From positions 62,001 through 126,000 of the forward strand of contig WALT01000010.1 of assembly GCA_015522695.1 (NCBI GenBank): a stretch of 64,000 nt of DNA, in the 5' to 3' direction. The DNA comes from Nitrososphaerota archaeon. Lineage in GTDB: Archaea; Thermoproteota; Nitrososphaeria; Conexivisphaerales; Conexivisphaeraceae. Position 1 is the first letter of the stretch, and each line of letters begins with the position of its first letter. A model generated the notes under the pieces. That model had not been told where the DNA came from. It ran no database searches and was given only the letters and a program-made list of their open reading frames with translations. Below are positions 16,661 through 25,475 of the stretch, in pieces. The position numbers and the translations under genes were made by a program.

Positions 16661-16867
16661 ATGTCATCGGATCAGGAGGAGAGGATAGCTTATGGGTTCA
16701 GGATCGGCGACCGTGTCGTGACCGATCTCGGAGCTAAGGGCGTCGTCGAGGACATAATGGAGATCCAGGGCAAACCCTACATCCTCGTCAGATGGAGGAA
16801 TAAGAGCAAGGGTGCTTATGGAAGGGAGGAGATAAAACGTTATGGGATCAGAAAGGTACCTGGCTGA
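16661..16867 (+). CDS. Small SH3-like barrel protein, unknown function
   Basis: A 68-aa protein with alternating strands: YGFRIGDRVVTDLGAKGVVEDI, then GKPYILVRWR and a basic tail. The pattern resembles small SH3/KOW-type or DUF2098-like barrels, but no family can be assigned firmly. It starts with ATG 24 bases after apgM and stops one base before the convergent LysA-like gene. Its codon use is like that of its neighbours and it is probably a real gene; any role in RNA or protein binding is speculation. Confidence 0.6.
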   Translation: MSSDQEERIAYGFRIGDRVVTDLGAKGVVEDIMEIQGKPYILVRWRNKSKGAYGREEIKRYGIRKVPG

Positions 16868-16868
16868 G

Positions 16869-18164
16869 CTAATAACCTCCCTCCTCTCTATATAATGCAT
16901 CGAGGCTCTCCCGTGGTCTAGCAACCTCCACATTGCCATCACCGTTCCTGAACAGGATCGGTGGTTTCGGTTGTGAATGGAAAGGCATGTTAAACACGGT
17001 GCTGTAGGCCCCAACGTTCCCGAACACGACCAGCTTACCTATATCGAGCCCGGAGATTATGCTCATCCTACCCAAGGGGAACACGTCGTCCATGTCACAT
17101 AACATCCCGGCCAGCACTACCCTCCTCTTGTTCGTCGAGCCCCCTCCTGCAGGAACAACCCTGACAGGGTACACCTGTCTAACGAGCACGGCATCCAGTA
17201 GATTGTGATACCCCGTATCGAGATAGGCGTACAACTTTCCACTGTAATTCTTGATGTTGAGAACCCTCGAAGCCAGCACACCAGCCTCGGCGACTAGAAA
17301 CCTTCCGCTTTCAACTATCAGATCAGGTGCTCGACCTAGCCTCCTCGCCAGTTCGTTGAGCCTCTCCACCACGGATCGCGATATGTCCCTCGCGCTCGGG
17401 ATTCCATAATCATAGGACACTGGCATCCCTCCGCCGATATCAACTATCCCTACATCCAGCCAGCTCCTACTTCTCACCAGCTCCTCTATACGATCTATGG
17501 CGTTAACGAACATTTCCGGCTCTGTGACCTGTGTACCCACGTGGAAGTGGAAACCCCTGATCCTCAACGAGCTGGATCTCGATGCCGATTCGACCAGCTT
17601 CTCCCCGCTCTCCCCGCTCGGGTCTCGTACGGGAACCCCGAATTTACCGTTGAGATAGAATCGTTTGCTGTTCGGTCTATAGCCAACCTCAGGATTTATC
17701 CTTATGAGGACGTCCACTTTACGACCCGCTCTATCAGCTGCCCTCTCCAAGTTCCATAATCCCCTCATCGATCCTACGACGAAGAGCCTGACGCCATGAT
17801 CTAAAGCTCTCCTGAACTCCTCATACGTTTGAGTGACGCTTGTGTAGACGCTTTCGGAGGCCCTCCCGACAGCCCTCTCGACGAAGTACAGTTCCTCGAC
17901 CGTCGCCGTGTCGAAGAGCATCCCCTCTTCTCCATAGACCTTTAACACCCTAGGTGTGAAGTTAGCCTTGACCGAATACGCTATCGACACCTTTCCGATA
18001 TATATGGAATAAGCATCACGTAATTCCTCGGCCTTCCTCCTGATGGTCGCCTCGTCCATCAGGAAATACGGTGTTCCGTAGCTATCTGCAAGCTCGAGCA
18101 GTAACTGCTCGGACAACTTGAATATTAAATTCCCCTTTCCCCTTAATACTTCCTCCCTTAACAT
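16869..18164 (-). CDS. lysA: Diaminopimelate decarboxylase-like PLP enzyme
   Basis: A fold III (alanine racemase-type) PLP decarboxylase. The lysine that binds PLP is in AYSVKANFTPRVLK (about residue 70); other conserved blocks are IRINPEV, GFHFHVGTQV, VDIGGGMP, ESGRFLVAEAGVL and the substrate-binding Cys segment GMLCDMDDVFPLG. The best match is diaminopimelate decarboxylase (last step of lysine synthesis), but no other dap genes are nearby, and related enzymes act on arginine, ornithine or carboxynorspermidine. The length of 431 aa is normal. The ATG at 18164 lies 29 bases from a TATA element shared with the divergent cyclophilin-like gene. Confidence 0.78.
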   Translation of the reverse strand: MLREEVLRGKGNLIFKLSEQLLLELADSYGTPYFLMDEATIRRKAEELRDAYSIYIGKVSIAYSVKANFTPRVLKVYGEEGMLFDTATVEELYFVERAVGRASESVYTSVTQTYEEFRRALDHGVRLFVVGSMRGLWNLERAADRAGRKVDVLIRINPEVGYRPNSKRFYLNGKFGVPVRDPSGESGEKLVESASRSSSLRIRGFHFHVGTQVTEPEMFVNAIDRIEELVRSRSWLDVGIVDIGGGMPVSYDYGIPSARDISRSVVERLNELARRLGRAPDLIVESGRFLVAEAGVLASRVLNIKNYSGKLYAYLDTGYHNLLDAVLVRQVYPVRVVPAGGGSTNKRRVVLAGMLCDMDDVFPLGRMSIISGLDIGKLVVFGNVGAYSTVFNMPFHSQPKPPILFRNGDGNVEVARPRESLDALYREEGGY

Positions 18165-18188
18165 TTAGCCCGACCCTTCAGGAGCCAA

Positions 18189-18198
18189 GTTTTTATTG
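18189..18198. promoter_or_regulatory. Shared bidirectional TATA element (lysA-like / cyclophilin-like)
   Basis: GTTTTTATTG is centred 31 bases from the plus-strand TTG at 18224 and 29 bases from the minus-strand ATG at 18164. A single AT-rich element is therefore correctly placed for both divergent genes, and no other candidate is visible in the 59-base gap. Confidence 0.5.
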
Positions 18199-18223
18199 AC
18201 TTGACTGCTTACGTGCACGCAGC

Positions 18224-18589
18224 TTGGTCGAGCTGATGTTTAAGCTTATCGTTCAGGGCGTTGGCGAGGCCAGTGGAGTTTTGAGGCGTGCCATAGCACC
18301 CAGGACGGTGTCGGAGATCCTGAAGTCCAAAAAGCTATCGGGCTACTTCATATCGAGAGGCTGTATGATAGGCTTCATCACCGACATAATCTCCGCACCG
18401 GAGAAGGCCAAGGTGGAGTTCAAGGAGGGGGAAGTAGCGTTCAGCCCACCGGATAGGAGCCTGTGGATAGCCCTCGAGGACTGCAGGAGCAACAGGCCGT
18501 TGACCCCCATAGGCAAGATCTTGAAAGGTCTAGAGGTATTGGAAATGGCCTCTGGAAAGGCCACGACCCTAGAGGTGTTGGAAGGCTAA
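18224..18589 (+). CDS. Cyclophilin-like fold protein (TM1367/DUF369-like)
   Basis: A 121-aa protein with the layout of the small cyclophilin-like family found in archaea and Thermotoga: a first strand FKLIVQGVGEASGVL, the APRTVSEILK segment, GEVAFSPPDRSLWIAL and a closing TPIGKILKGLEVLEMASGKATTLEVLE. Peptidyl-prolyl isomerase activity has not been shown for this group, so a cellular function cannot be given. The TTG at 18224 is favoured by TATA spacing; an ATG four codons later is possible. The end overlaps convergent rpS25e by four bases. Confidence 0.55.
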   Translation: MVELMFKLIVQGVGEASGVLRRAIAPRTVSEILKSKKLSGYFISRGCMIGFITDIISAPEKAKVEFKEGEVAFSPPDRSLWIALEDCRSNRPLTPIGKILKGLEVLEMASGKATTLEVLEG

Positions 18590-18921
18590 TCTCCCTTGAG
18601 TGCATATACATGATGGCCACTATAGCCGCCGACCTTCTCAGCGAGTCCCATCTCCACAAGCTTCGTGAGTAGAGCATTCGAGGTGCTGGCTTTCACGTTG
18701 AGGGCATGCATCACAGAGTATGTCGTCAGCGCCTTTAACGGCCTCAGCCTTTCCAGAACGTATTGAACATCCTCGACGACGAGCGCATCGGCCCTGGCCT
18801 TACCCTCAGCTATGTTCATGGCTCGCTCCCTTTCCATTGCTCCCTTCTTTTTCTTCTCCTTCCCTCGTGATCTTTGCTTTCTCTCCACAGGGCTTATGGA
18901 CTTCTTCTTCACGCCAACCAT
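18586..18921 (-). CDS. rps25e: 30S ribosomal protein S25e
   Basis: A small-subunit ribosomal protein. The N-terminus is a basic tail (VKKKSISPVERKQRSRGKEK). The C-terminal ~75 residues form the winged-helix S25e domain: ALTTYSVMHALNVKASTSNALL and LVEMGLAEKVGG. The ATG at 18921 (111 aa) is preferred because archaeal S25e proteins begin directly with the lysine-rich tail. The frame also opens at 18963, where an ATG overlaps the purB stop (ATGA) and would add 14 residues, so the true start is open. A TTTAAA element lies about 34 bases before 18921. S25e is absent from bacteria and supports an archaeal, TACK-like origin. Confidence 0.8.
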   Translation of the reverse strand: MVGVKKKSISPVERKQRSRGKEKKKKGAMERERAMNIAEGKARADALVVEDVQYVLERLRPLKALTTYSVMHALNVKASTSNALLTKLVEMGLAEKVGGYSGHHVYALKGD

Positions 18922-18959
18922 GACGTTGCCAGAGGCGTCTATGATCGCTTTAAACGTTA

Positions 18960-20384
18960 TCATACCATCGCTGAGAGCTTACTGAAGTTCCTAGCCCTCC
19001 TCTCAGCCTCTGCGCTGAGCTTTTCAGCCTCTCTAGAGAGGTTCCTCGCCTGCTCGCACGAGTAACCGAGGTAAGCGGTCGGGGTGAGCGATAGAAGCCT
19101 ATCCTTGAGGTTCTGGTCCACATCCAGGCTCTTCACAAGACCGGAATATCCCGTCTCGCCCAATCTTAAGCCTTGGACAAGCCCTCGAGCTTTCTCATAT
19201 GCTTCCTCGACTCCACTGGCCCTGAGCAACGTTTGAATGGCCTCTCCAAGCGTCTCCCAGTGTCCGTCCAGATCGGCCAGTGCAGCCTCCTCATAATATT
19301 CCAGCCTCATCAGGGCCTTTTCAACCCTCTTCAGGCCGGCGACAACCATCCCGAAGGTCTCACCGTAGAACCTCTTCACCACGGAGTCGCTGAGGTCCCG
19401 TTGCAGCCTAGAGATCTGCAGCTTGCCGGCGATGAATTCCAGCGTCCGACCGGCGAGCTTCAACATCCCCTCCCCACCCTCTATATCGACTGGGTTCACC
19501 TTCTGGGGCATCGTGGAAGAGCCGACCTCTGTCGGTACAGCCTTGACCAACCTCGCGTAACCCAGCAGGAGATAGAGCCAAAGGTCCTGTACGAGGTCGA
19601 TGGCCGCGTTACATGCCAGTGCAACGGAGTATAGAAGTTCGCTCTCCCTATCATGTGGCAGCACCTGCTTCGTCGCAGGTTCATATTCCATGCCGAGGTC
19701 CTCGACGAACCCCTTAGCGAACCCAGGCCAGTATATATCTGGGAACGCTAATGCATGTGCTGCCAGCGTACCGACAGCCCCTCCGAGCTTTCCCCTGGGC
19801 TTATAAGATGCCAACTTCACCGCTATCCTGGATAGCCTGATCGCATGTACGGCCAACTCCCTACCGAGCGTCGTTGCCACTGCTGGCTGGCCATGGGTCC
19901 TGCCCAGGATCGGAGAGCAGGCATAGTCCTCAGCCTTCTCAGCAGTCAAGTTCGCTAGCTGCGCTAGAACACCGGCCACGCGCTTAGATAGCAGCTCGAG
20001 CATCGCTGAGTAAGCGAGGTTATTGACATCCTCGCTCGTCAGACCGAAATGCACATATCTTCTCAACCTGACCGGTACACGGCTGGAAACGAACCTGATA
20101 ACGGCGGCTACATCATGTCTCGTCTCAGCCTCTATCTTCCTTATCTCCTCGACGCTATCACAGGAGAACCCGGAAAGGATCTCCTGGATGGTCCTATCCT
20201 CCTCTTCCGAGATCGGTTCCTCGAGCCCCGATTCTGCAAGTTCCCCCACGAGCGCCTCCAGATAATAAACCTCCACAGCCACCCTCAGTTTGTGCAGGAC
20301 GGCCTCGGAAGATATGGCTGCGACCTCCTCCACAAGAGGCCAGTACCTCCTATCTAGAGGTGAGATCGGTTCCCTAGAGCTCAA
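18960..20384 (-). CDS. purB: Adenylosuccinate lyase
   Basis: It splits adenylosuccinate to AMP and fumarate, and SAICAR in IMP synthesis. The fumarate lyase signature GSSTMPQKVNPVD is present, as are the RTHGQPAVATTLGRELA block, LTSEDVNNLAYSAM and LPHDRESELLY. The length of 474 aa is within the family range. The TTG start overlaps the end of purA by 11 bases, so the two consecutive AMP-synthesis enzymes are coupled; rpS25e follows on the same strand. Confidence 0.95.
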   Translation of the reverse strand: MSSREPISPLDRRYWPLVEEVAAISSEAVLHKLRVAVEVYYLEALVGELAESGLEEPISEEEDRTIQEILSGFSCDSVEEIRKIEAETRHDVAAVIRFVSSRVPVRLRRYVHFGLTSEDVNNLAYSAMLELLSKRVAGVLAQLANLTAEKAEDYACSPILGRTHGQPAVATTLGRELAVHAIRLSRIAVKLASYKPRGKLGGAVGTLAAHALAFPDIYWPGFAKGFVEDLGMEYEPATKQVLPHDRESELLYSVALACNAAIDLVQDLWLYLLLGYARLVKAVPTEVGSSTMPQKVNPVDIEGGEGMLKLAGRTLEFIAGKLQISRLQRDLSDSVVKRFYGETFGMVVAGLKRVEKALMRLEYYEEAALADLDGHWETLGEAIQTLLRASGVEEAYEKARGLVQGLRLGETGYSGLVKSLDVDQNLKDRLLSLTPTAYLGYSCEQARNLSREAEKLSAEAERRARNFSKLSAMV

Positions 20385-21672
20385 GGCCTAGATCTAGGAA
20401 CTCCTCCCTCGAGGGACCGTAAGACACGCCACGGATCTGCACTCCGATGAGCTCCTCCAATCTCGCCAGATAGCCCCTGAGGGGTTTAGGGAGCGCATCC
20501 TCTCCTTCCTCCCTGGCTTTACGCCAGAACCCATATCCATAGCTCCTCCATCCCTCTAGTTCCTCGTACACGGGCTTTGCCCTATCTAACTCCTCAGCTG
20601 TCAACGGCATCTCGTCCGTCTCCTCACCGTCTATCCTATATGCGGTCGCTACCTTGATTTTCTCGAAATCGGATAACACATCGAGCTTGGTCAGTATTAT
20701 CTGATCTGCACCGTTCAGCATCGCAGCATATCTGACGATGACTGCATCGAACCAACCACACCTTCTCGGCCTTCCAGTCGTGGATCCATATTCCTTCCCC
20801 AGATCTCTGAGGATCGAGCCATGCTCCCCTTTATCCTCGGTGGGGAAGGGGCCGCTGCCGACCCTCGTGGTATAGGCTTTGGCTACCCCCACGACATGTG
20901 AGATCCTGTTGGGTGGAAGACCTGTGCCCACGGACGAGGCCGCAGCTACGGTGTTCGATGATGTGGAGTATGGATACGTGCCGTAGTCGACGTCGAGCAA
21001 TGTCCCCTGTGCCCCCTCGAAGAGCACGCGCCCCCCACTGGACACCAACCTATTCAATTCGTACTCCACTTTGCCTATATATCCTCTAAGCCTTCTTCCA
21101 TGATCTAGAAGTTCATCATAGAGCCCGTCGAAGTCCGGCATGTCGGTATATCCATATACTTCCTTGAAGATCTTCTTCTTAAGTTCGTAAAGGACCCTAA
21201 GCCTATCCTCCAATATATCGGGCTCAAGAAGGTCGGCGACCTTCAATCCGACCCTGAGGGCCCTATCGGAATATGTGGGCCCGATCCCCCTCCTGGTCGT
21301 ACCCACGGCCCCACTGCCTCTCCTCGCCTCCTCTAGACCATCATGTATCCTGTGAAGCCTAGTCGTGACCTGTGCCCTCCCGCTCAGCAGTAGCTTGGGC
21401 TTAACCCCAGCACCCTCCAGAGTACTCAGCTCCTCTAGAAGTATCCCCGTGTCGACGGCGACGCCGCTTCCAACTATACACAACCTTCCCTGTAGAGCGC
21501 CTGAGGGCATCACGTGGAATACGCGCTTCTCATCCCCTATGACCACGGTGTGGCCGGCATTAGAGCCGCCCTGGAACCTAGCTACGGCATCGAACTTGGG
21601 GGCGAACAGATCTACGAGCTTTCCCTTCCCTTCGTCGCCCCATTGTAGACCGACGATGACGGCTCCTGACAT
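20374..21672 (-). CDS. purA: Adenylosuccinate synthetase
   Basis: It makes adenylosuccinate from IMP, aspartate and GTP. The N-terminus SGAVIVGLQWGDEGKGK carries the GTP-binding glycine loop and catalytic Asp. FQGGSNAGHTV, GTTRRGIGPTYSD, LFEGAQGTLLDVDYGTYPY and GRPRRCGWFD are further family motifs. The ATG at 21672 is chosen because it gives the canonical N-terminus (432 aa); a longer open frame to 21771 encodes no conserved sequence. The likely TATA (21731-21738) lies about 62 bases away, giving a leader of roughly 35 bases. Confidence 0.95.
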   Translation of the reverse strand: MSGAVIVGLQWGDEGKGKLVDLFAPKFDAVARFQGGSNAGHTVVIGDEKRVFHVMPSGALQGRLCIVGSGVAVDTGILLEELSTLEGAGVKPKLLLSGRAQVTTRLHRIHDGLEEARRGSGAVGTTRRGIGPTYSDRALRVGLKVADLLEPDILEDRLRVLYELKKKIFKEVYGYTDMPDFDGLYDELLDHGRRLRGYIGKVEYELNRLVSSGGRVLFEGAQGTLLDVDYGTYPYSTSSNTVAAASSVGTGLPPNRISHVVGVAKAYTTRVGSGPFPTEDKGEHGSILRDLGKEYGSTTGRPRRCGWFDAVIVRYAAMLNGADQIILTKLDVLSDFEKIKVATAYRIDGEETDEMPLTAEELDRAKPVYEELEGWRSYGYGFWRKAREEGEDALPKPLRGYLARLEELIGVQIRGVSYGPSREEFLDLGLEL

Positions 21673-21730
21673 TCCACGGCGTGTTGTGATGAAACCGGAA
21701 GAAAAACCCTGCGGACCCCAGCAACAACGC

Positions 21731-21738
21731 TTATAATG
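21731..21738. promoter_or_regulatory. TATA element between purA and phosphoribosyltransferase gene
   Basis: TTATAATG is centred about 31 bases before the GTG at 21765 on the plus strand. Its inner TTATAA is palindromic and may also serve purA on the minus strand. AAGGAG directly before the GTG (21760-21765) is a possible ribosome binding site, although it runs into the start codon. Confidence 0.45.
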
Positions 21739-21764
21739 GCTCTCAGGAGCTGGTACTATAAGGA

Positions 21765-22439
21765 GTGCCACAACGTAAGTATCTCAAGCCGAGCTATGAC
21801 GAGATAAGGGAGCTCTCGTTGATCCTATACCATAAGATAAGATCCTCGGGTTTCGATCCTCAAGTCAACGTGGGAATAGGACGTGGAGGGTTGTTCGTGC
21901 TAAGATCCCTCCAGGACTTCTATGCGGCATCGAGGAGGAAGATCCCTTATCTCGTGGCGGTAGCTGAGAGGTACACGGGGATAGATAAGGCTGGTAAGGT
22001 CGTGATAAGGTACATGAACGCTAGAGGTGTTCGAGGAAAACGTGTATTGGTGATCGATGACGTCGCGGACTACGGATATAGTCTGATGGCTGTAAAGGAG
22101 AAGCTCGAGGAGAGGGGAATCTCGGAGGTCAAAACCGCTACACTACATGTCAAGCCATGGTCTAAGCTCATACCAGACTATTATATAGTCGAGACGGATG
22201 CCTGGATAATATATCCTTGGGAACTTTACGAGAGCATAGGAAATCTTCTAGAACTTCTCGCAGATGAGGGGGCTGATGTTGAGGATGCCTATAGGGAGAT
22301 GATATCGAACGCCAATATAACGCCGCAGGAGCTCTCGAACTTCAGCGACATGACATCATATGACCAACCGCTTAAACCGAAGGCCCGGAGGTTGTTGGAG
22401 GGCCTGTTGAACATGTACACATACGTGAGGAAACATTAA
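21765..22439 (+). CDS. Purine phosphoribosyltransferase (HPRT/XGPRT-like)
   Basis: A type I phosphoribosyltransferase of 224 aa. The PRPP-binding motif VLVIDDVADYGYSL is clear. GIGRGGLFVLRSL supplies the early PRPP loop, and KPWSKLIPDYYIVETDAWIIYPWE is the C-terminal purine pocket seen in archaeal xanthine/guanine/hypoxanthine transferases. A role in purine salvage fits its place divergent from purA-purB. Base specificity cannot be read from the sequence. Confidence 0.82.
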   Translation: MPQRKYLKPSYDEIRELSLILYHKIRSSGFDPQVNVGIGRGGLFVLRSLQDFYAASRRKIPYLVAVAERYTGIDKAGKVVIRYMNARGVRGKRVLVIDDVADYGYSLMAVKEKLEERGISEVKTATLHVKPWSKLIPDYYIVETDAWIIYPWELYESIGNLLELLADEGADVEDAYREMISNANITPQELSNFSDMTSYDQPLKPKARRLLEGLLNMYTYVRKH

Positions 22440-22473
22440 TGTGTGCTGTCGTCGCTCGTCGGGCCATACGACG

Positions 22474-23766
22474 ATGAGAACACATCGATCGGTGGATCTC
22501 CAAGACGTCGAGGAGGGGATTAAGGTAAAGGTAGCTGGATGGCTTGCAAGTTGTAGGGATCAGGGCTCGATATTGTTCATCATCATCAGGGACGGATGGG
22601 GCGAGATCCAGATAACGTTGAGGAAGGGTGAGACGTCCGAAAAGCTCATGGAGAAGGCCCGTCACATCCCCCCTCACTCAGCCCTGGTCGTGGAGGGGAT
22701 AGCTCGTCGTGACCTGAGGGCTCCATGGGGGATGGAGGTGGTCCCTTCCAGGATCACCATCGCCTCGAGGGCCCGTCGGGCTCCACCCTTTAACGTATAC
22801 GGAGGAGATCTGCCGAGCCTCGATAAAAGGCTCGATGTGAGGGCCGTGGACTTGAGGAGGGTGAAGGCCCAAGCGATATTCAAGATCAGGCATCTGACGC
22901 TGCAGGCCATACGTGAGTTCTTCGTAGGTGAGGGGTTCTTAGAGGTGCAGACGCCGAAGATAATAGCTACAGCCACGGAGGGCGGTGCCGCCCTATTCCC
23001 TCTGCTTTACTTCGATAAGGAGGCGTTCCTTGCACAGAGCCCACAGCTGTACAAGGAGCAGTTGACTATGGCTTTCGACAGGGTGTTCGAGATAGGCCCC
23101 ATATTCAGGGCAGAGCCGTCAAGAACCCTCAGACATCTGAGCGAGGCCATAAGTGTCGATGCTGAGATCGCGTTCGCAGAATATAAATCAGTCATGAAGG
23201 TCCTCGAGGAGCTCATGGTCCGCGTGGTCGACAAGATCTTGAATGGCGCACGAAGGGAGCTCGAGATATTGAACTATAAACCTGAACGCCCGAAGCTGCC
23301 GATGCCCAGGATAACCTACCGAAGATGTTTGGAGATATTGAAGGGGAGGAACTCGAATAAGCCATTCGGTGAGGATCTGGACGCCACCGACCTGAAGATA
23401 TTGGGGGAGGAACTGGGAGGATACTACTTCATAATCGACTGGCCCCTGAGGTTAAAACCGTTCTACATAAAGCCGTCACGGGGCAGATCGGAGCTCTCTG
23501 AGAGCTTCGACCTCATGTATAGGGATCTGGAGCTGGCCAGTGGAGGTACGAGGGTGCATAACAAAAGGCTTCTGATGAAGAGGCTCAGGGAACAGGGGCT
23601 TGAACCGAAAAGCTTCGGACATCATCTCAAGGTCTTCGACTATGGCATGCCCCCACATGCTGGCTTCGGTTTAGGTCTCGACAGACTTGTCATGGTGTTA
23701 ACCGGCCAAGGGAACATAAGGGAGGTGACTGCATATCCGAGGGACGTGAGGAGGCTGACCCCCTGA
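22474..23766 (+). CDS. aspS: Aspartyl-tRNA synthetase (archaeal type, probably non-discriminating)
   Basis: A class II synthetase with an N-terminal OB-fold anticodon-binding domain ([21 protein letters not shown]) and no bacterial insertion domain. Catalytic motifs are the motif 2 region [21 protein letters not shown], preceded by [22 protein letters not shown], and motif 3 [15 protein letters not shown]. The ATG at 22474 (430 aa) gives the usual N-terminus; the frame also opens at a GTG 33 bases earlier. At the position that separates Asp-only (Trp) from relaxed (His) archaeal enzymes, this one appears to have Ala. The overlap with gatC suggests it supplies Asp-tRNA(Asn) for amidation. This is an inference from context. 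Confidence 0.93.
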   Translation: MRTHRSVDLQDVEEGIKVKVAGWLASCRDQGSILFIIIRDGWGEIQITLRKGETSEKLMEKARHIPPHSALVVEGIARRDLRAPWGMEVVPSRITIASRARRAPPFNVYGGDLPSLDKRLDVRAVDLRRVKAQAIFKIRHLTLQAIREFFVGEGFLEVQTPKIIATATEGGAALFPLLYFDKEAFLAQSPQLYKEQLTMAFDRVFEIGPIFRAEPSRTLRHLSEAISVDAEIAFAEYKSVMKVLEELMVRVVDKILNGARRELEILNYKPERPKLPMPRITYRRCLEILKGRNSNKPFGEDLDATDLKILGEELGGYYFIIDWPLRLKPFYIKPSRGRSELSESFDLMYRDLELASGGTRVHNKRLLMKRLREQGLEPKSFGHHLKVFDYGMPPHAGFGLGLDRLVMVLTGQGNIREVTAYPRDVRRLTP

Positions 23767-24041
23767 TGCCCAAGGTCGATGTTGAGAAGCTGAGGAAGCT
23801 CGCCGTGCTTGAGCTGACCCCAGATGAGAAGAAGGAGGTAGAGCAGAAGGTGAAGGAGGTGCTTGGATACTTCGAGAAGCTCAGGAGTCTGGACCTTTCA
23901 GGAATAGACCCCATGTATACCGTCGAATTCGAGAAGCCACACTACAGGGATGATGAGCCCTTGCGATTCGATTCCGACGAGCTACTGAGACTTGTCCACA
24001 AAGGGAAGGATCGTTATGTTAAGGCTCCTAGGATGGTCTAG
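23766..24041 (+). CDS. gatC: Asp-tRNA(Asn)/Glu-tRNA(Gln) amidotransferase subunit C
   Basis: A 91-aa GatC: VDVEKLRKLAVLELTPDEKKE and LRSLDLSGIDPMYTVEF are the family's helical and belt segments that wrap GatA and GatB. The ATG overlaps the aspS stop (TGATG) and gatA begins three bases after its stop, so aspS-gatC-gatA form one unit. GatCAB converts misacylated Asp-tRNA(Asn), and in bacteria also Glu-tRNA(Gln), to the amide. In archaea the Gln route normally uses GatDE, so an Asn-directed role is likely here. Confidence 0.92.
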   Translation: MPKVDVEKLRKLAVLELTPDEKKEVEQKVKEVLGYFEKLRSLDLSGIDPMYTVEFEKPHYRDDEPLRFDSDELLRLVHKGKDRYVKAPRMV

Positions 24042-24044
24042 GAT

Positions 24045-25475
24045 ATGGTAACCCCTGGATTGTGGGAGGCCATGGAGGAAGCCGAATCGGATTCCGGATA
24101 TCCTCAGGAGCTAACATATGAGCTCCTGGAGTCGATGAGGAGGATCGATCCGGGGCTGAACTCCTTCATCACAGTGAACGGGGCTGCAGTGGAACAGGCA
24201 AGACGACGTTCTGGGAAGGGGCCACTTAGGGGATTACCGATAGCGATCAAGGACAGCATAACCACCGATGGTATAGAGACGACCTGTGGTTCGCGGATAC
24301 TCGAGGGATATGTACCTCCCTATAATTCCACGGCGGTGGAGAGGTTAATAGCCGCTGGTGGCGTCGTGCTGGGGAAGACGAACATGGATGAGTTCTCCAT
24401 GGGGAGCACCGGTGAGAACAGCTACTTCGGGCCCACGAGGAACCCCTGGGATCTGGAGAGGGTCCCAGGAGGCAGCAGCAGTGGGAGTGCTGCCGCGGTA
24501 TCAGCCGGCCTAGCTCCAGCTGCACTGGGTGCGGACACCGGCGGAAGCGTGAGGGCACCAGCCTGTTTCACGGCGACGTTCGGGCTTAAACCGACATACG
24601 GCCGCGTCAGTAGATACGGCCTCATAGCATATGCCAATAGCATGGAGCAGATAGGCCCCATAACTAGGGATACAAGGGATGCAGCGCTCTTGATGTCGAT
24701 AATAGCAGGTTGGGATCCTAAGGATCCTACATCCAGCAAGGAACCCATCCCTGATTATCTAGGGGCCCTTGATGTTGACGTTAAAGGTTGGAAGATAGCC
24801 ATCGTTAAGGAGATGGTCGATGGGGGCGTTGACGGCGATATCCTCAGATCGTTCTGGAGGGCCGTCGATGAAGCCAGCAGCTTAGGTATCGACATCGAGA
24901 TGACGAGTGTGAAGTACCTGGGACATGCCTTGGCTGCATATTACATAATAGCGTGCTCCGAGGCCAGCAGTAACCTAGCCAGATATGACGGCCTCAGGTA
25001 CGGTATGACCGGGGAATACGTCGGCAACTGGAGGAAGGTGTTCGCCAAGATCAGGGGAGAAGGGTTCGGCCGTGAGGTCAAGGTCAGGATAATGCTCGGC
25101 ACATATATGCTCTCCGCTGGTTACTACGAGGAATTCTACTTGAAGGCGCTCAAGGTGAGAAGGCTGGTGGCTGAAAGCTTTTACAGGCTCTTCAAGAAGT
25201 ATAGACTCCTGCTGTCCCCCACTATGCCGATATTACCGCCGAGGCTGGGGGAGAAGCTGATGGATCCCTTGGCGATGTATATGATGGATGTGGAAACTGT
25301 CCCGGCTAGCTTGGCCGGAATACCATCGGCGAGCTTACCCGCAGGCTTCTCGAAAGGCCTCCCCATCGGGTTACAGATAATGGGCCCACCGTTTGGCGAA
25401 CCGGAGATATTCGCGTTTTCAGCAAGATTGGAGGAGAAGCTCGGCTTGAACCCGAGGCCTCCGATCTCACTCTAG
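24045..25475 (+). CDS. gatA: Asp-tRNA(Asn)/Glu-tRNA(Gln) amidotransferase subunit A
   Basis: An amidase-signature enzyme releasing ammonia from glutamine. The Ser-cisSer-Lys triad is visible: Lys69 in IAIKDS, the cis-Ser region PGGSSSGSAAAV, and the nucleophile in ADTGGSVRAPA. CGSRILEGY and KTNMDEFSMGSTGENS are further GatA-specific blocks. The length of 476 aa is normal. It has a four-base convergent overlap with the radical SAM gene; gatB lies just beyond on the opposite strand. Confidence 0.95.
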   Translation: MVTPGLWEAMEEAESDSGYPQELTYELLESMRRIDPGLNSFITVNGAAVEQARRRSGKGPLRGLPIAIKDSITTDGIETTCGSRILEGYVPPYNSTAVERLIAAGGVVLGKTNMDEFSMGSTGENSYFGPTRNPWDLERVPGGSSSGSAAAVSAGLAPAALGADTGGSVRAPACFTATFGLKPTYGRVSRYGLIAYANSMEQIGPITRDTRDAALLMSIIAGWDPKDPTSSKEPIPDYLGALDVDVKGWKIAIVKEMVDGGVDGDILRSFWRAVDEASSLGIDIEMTSVKYLGHALAAYYIIACSEASSNLARYDGLRYGMTGEYVGNWRKVFAKIRGEGFGREVKVRIMLGTYMLSAGYYEEFYLKALKVRRLVAESFYRLFKKYRLLLSPTMPILPPRLGEKLMDPLAMYMMDVETVPASLAGIPSASLPAGFSKGLPIGLQIMGPPFGEPEIFAFSARLEEKLGLNPRPPISL

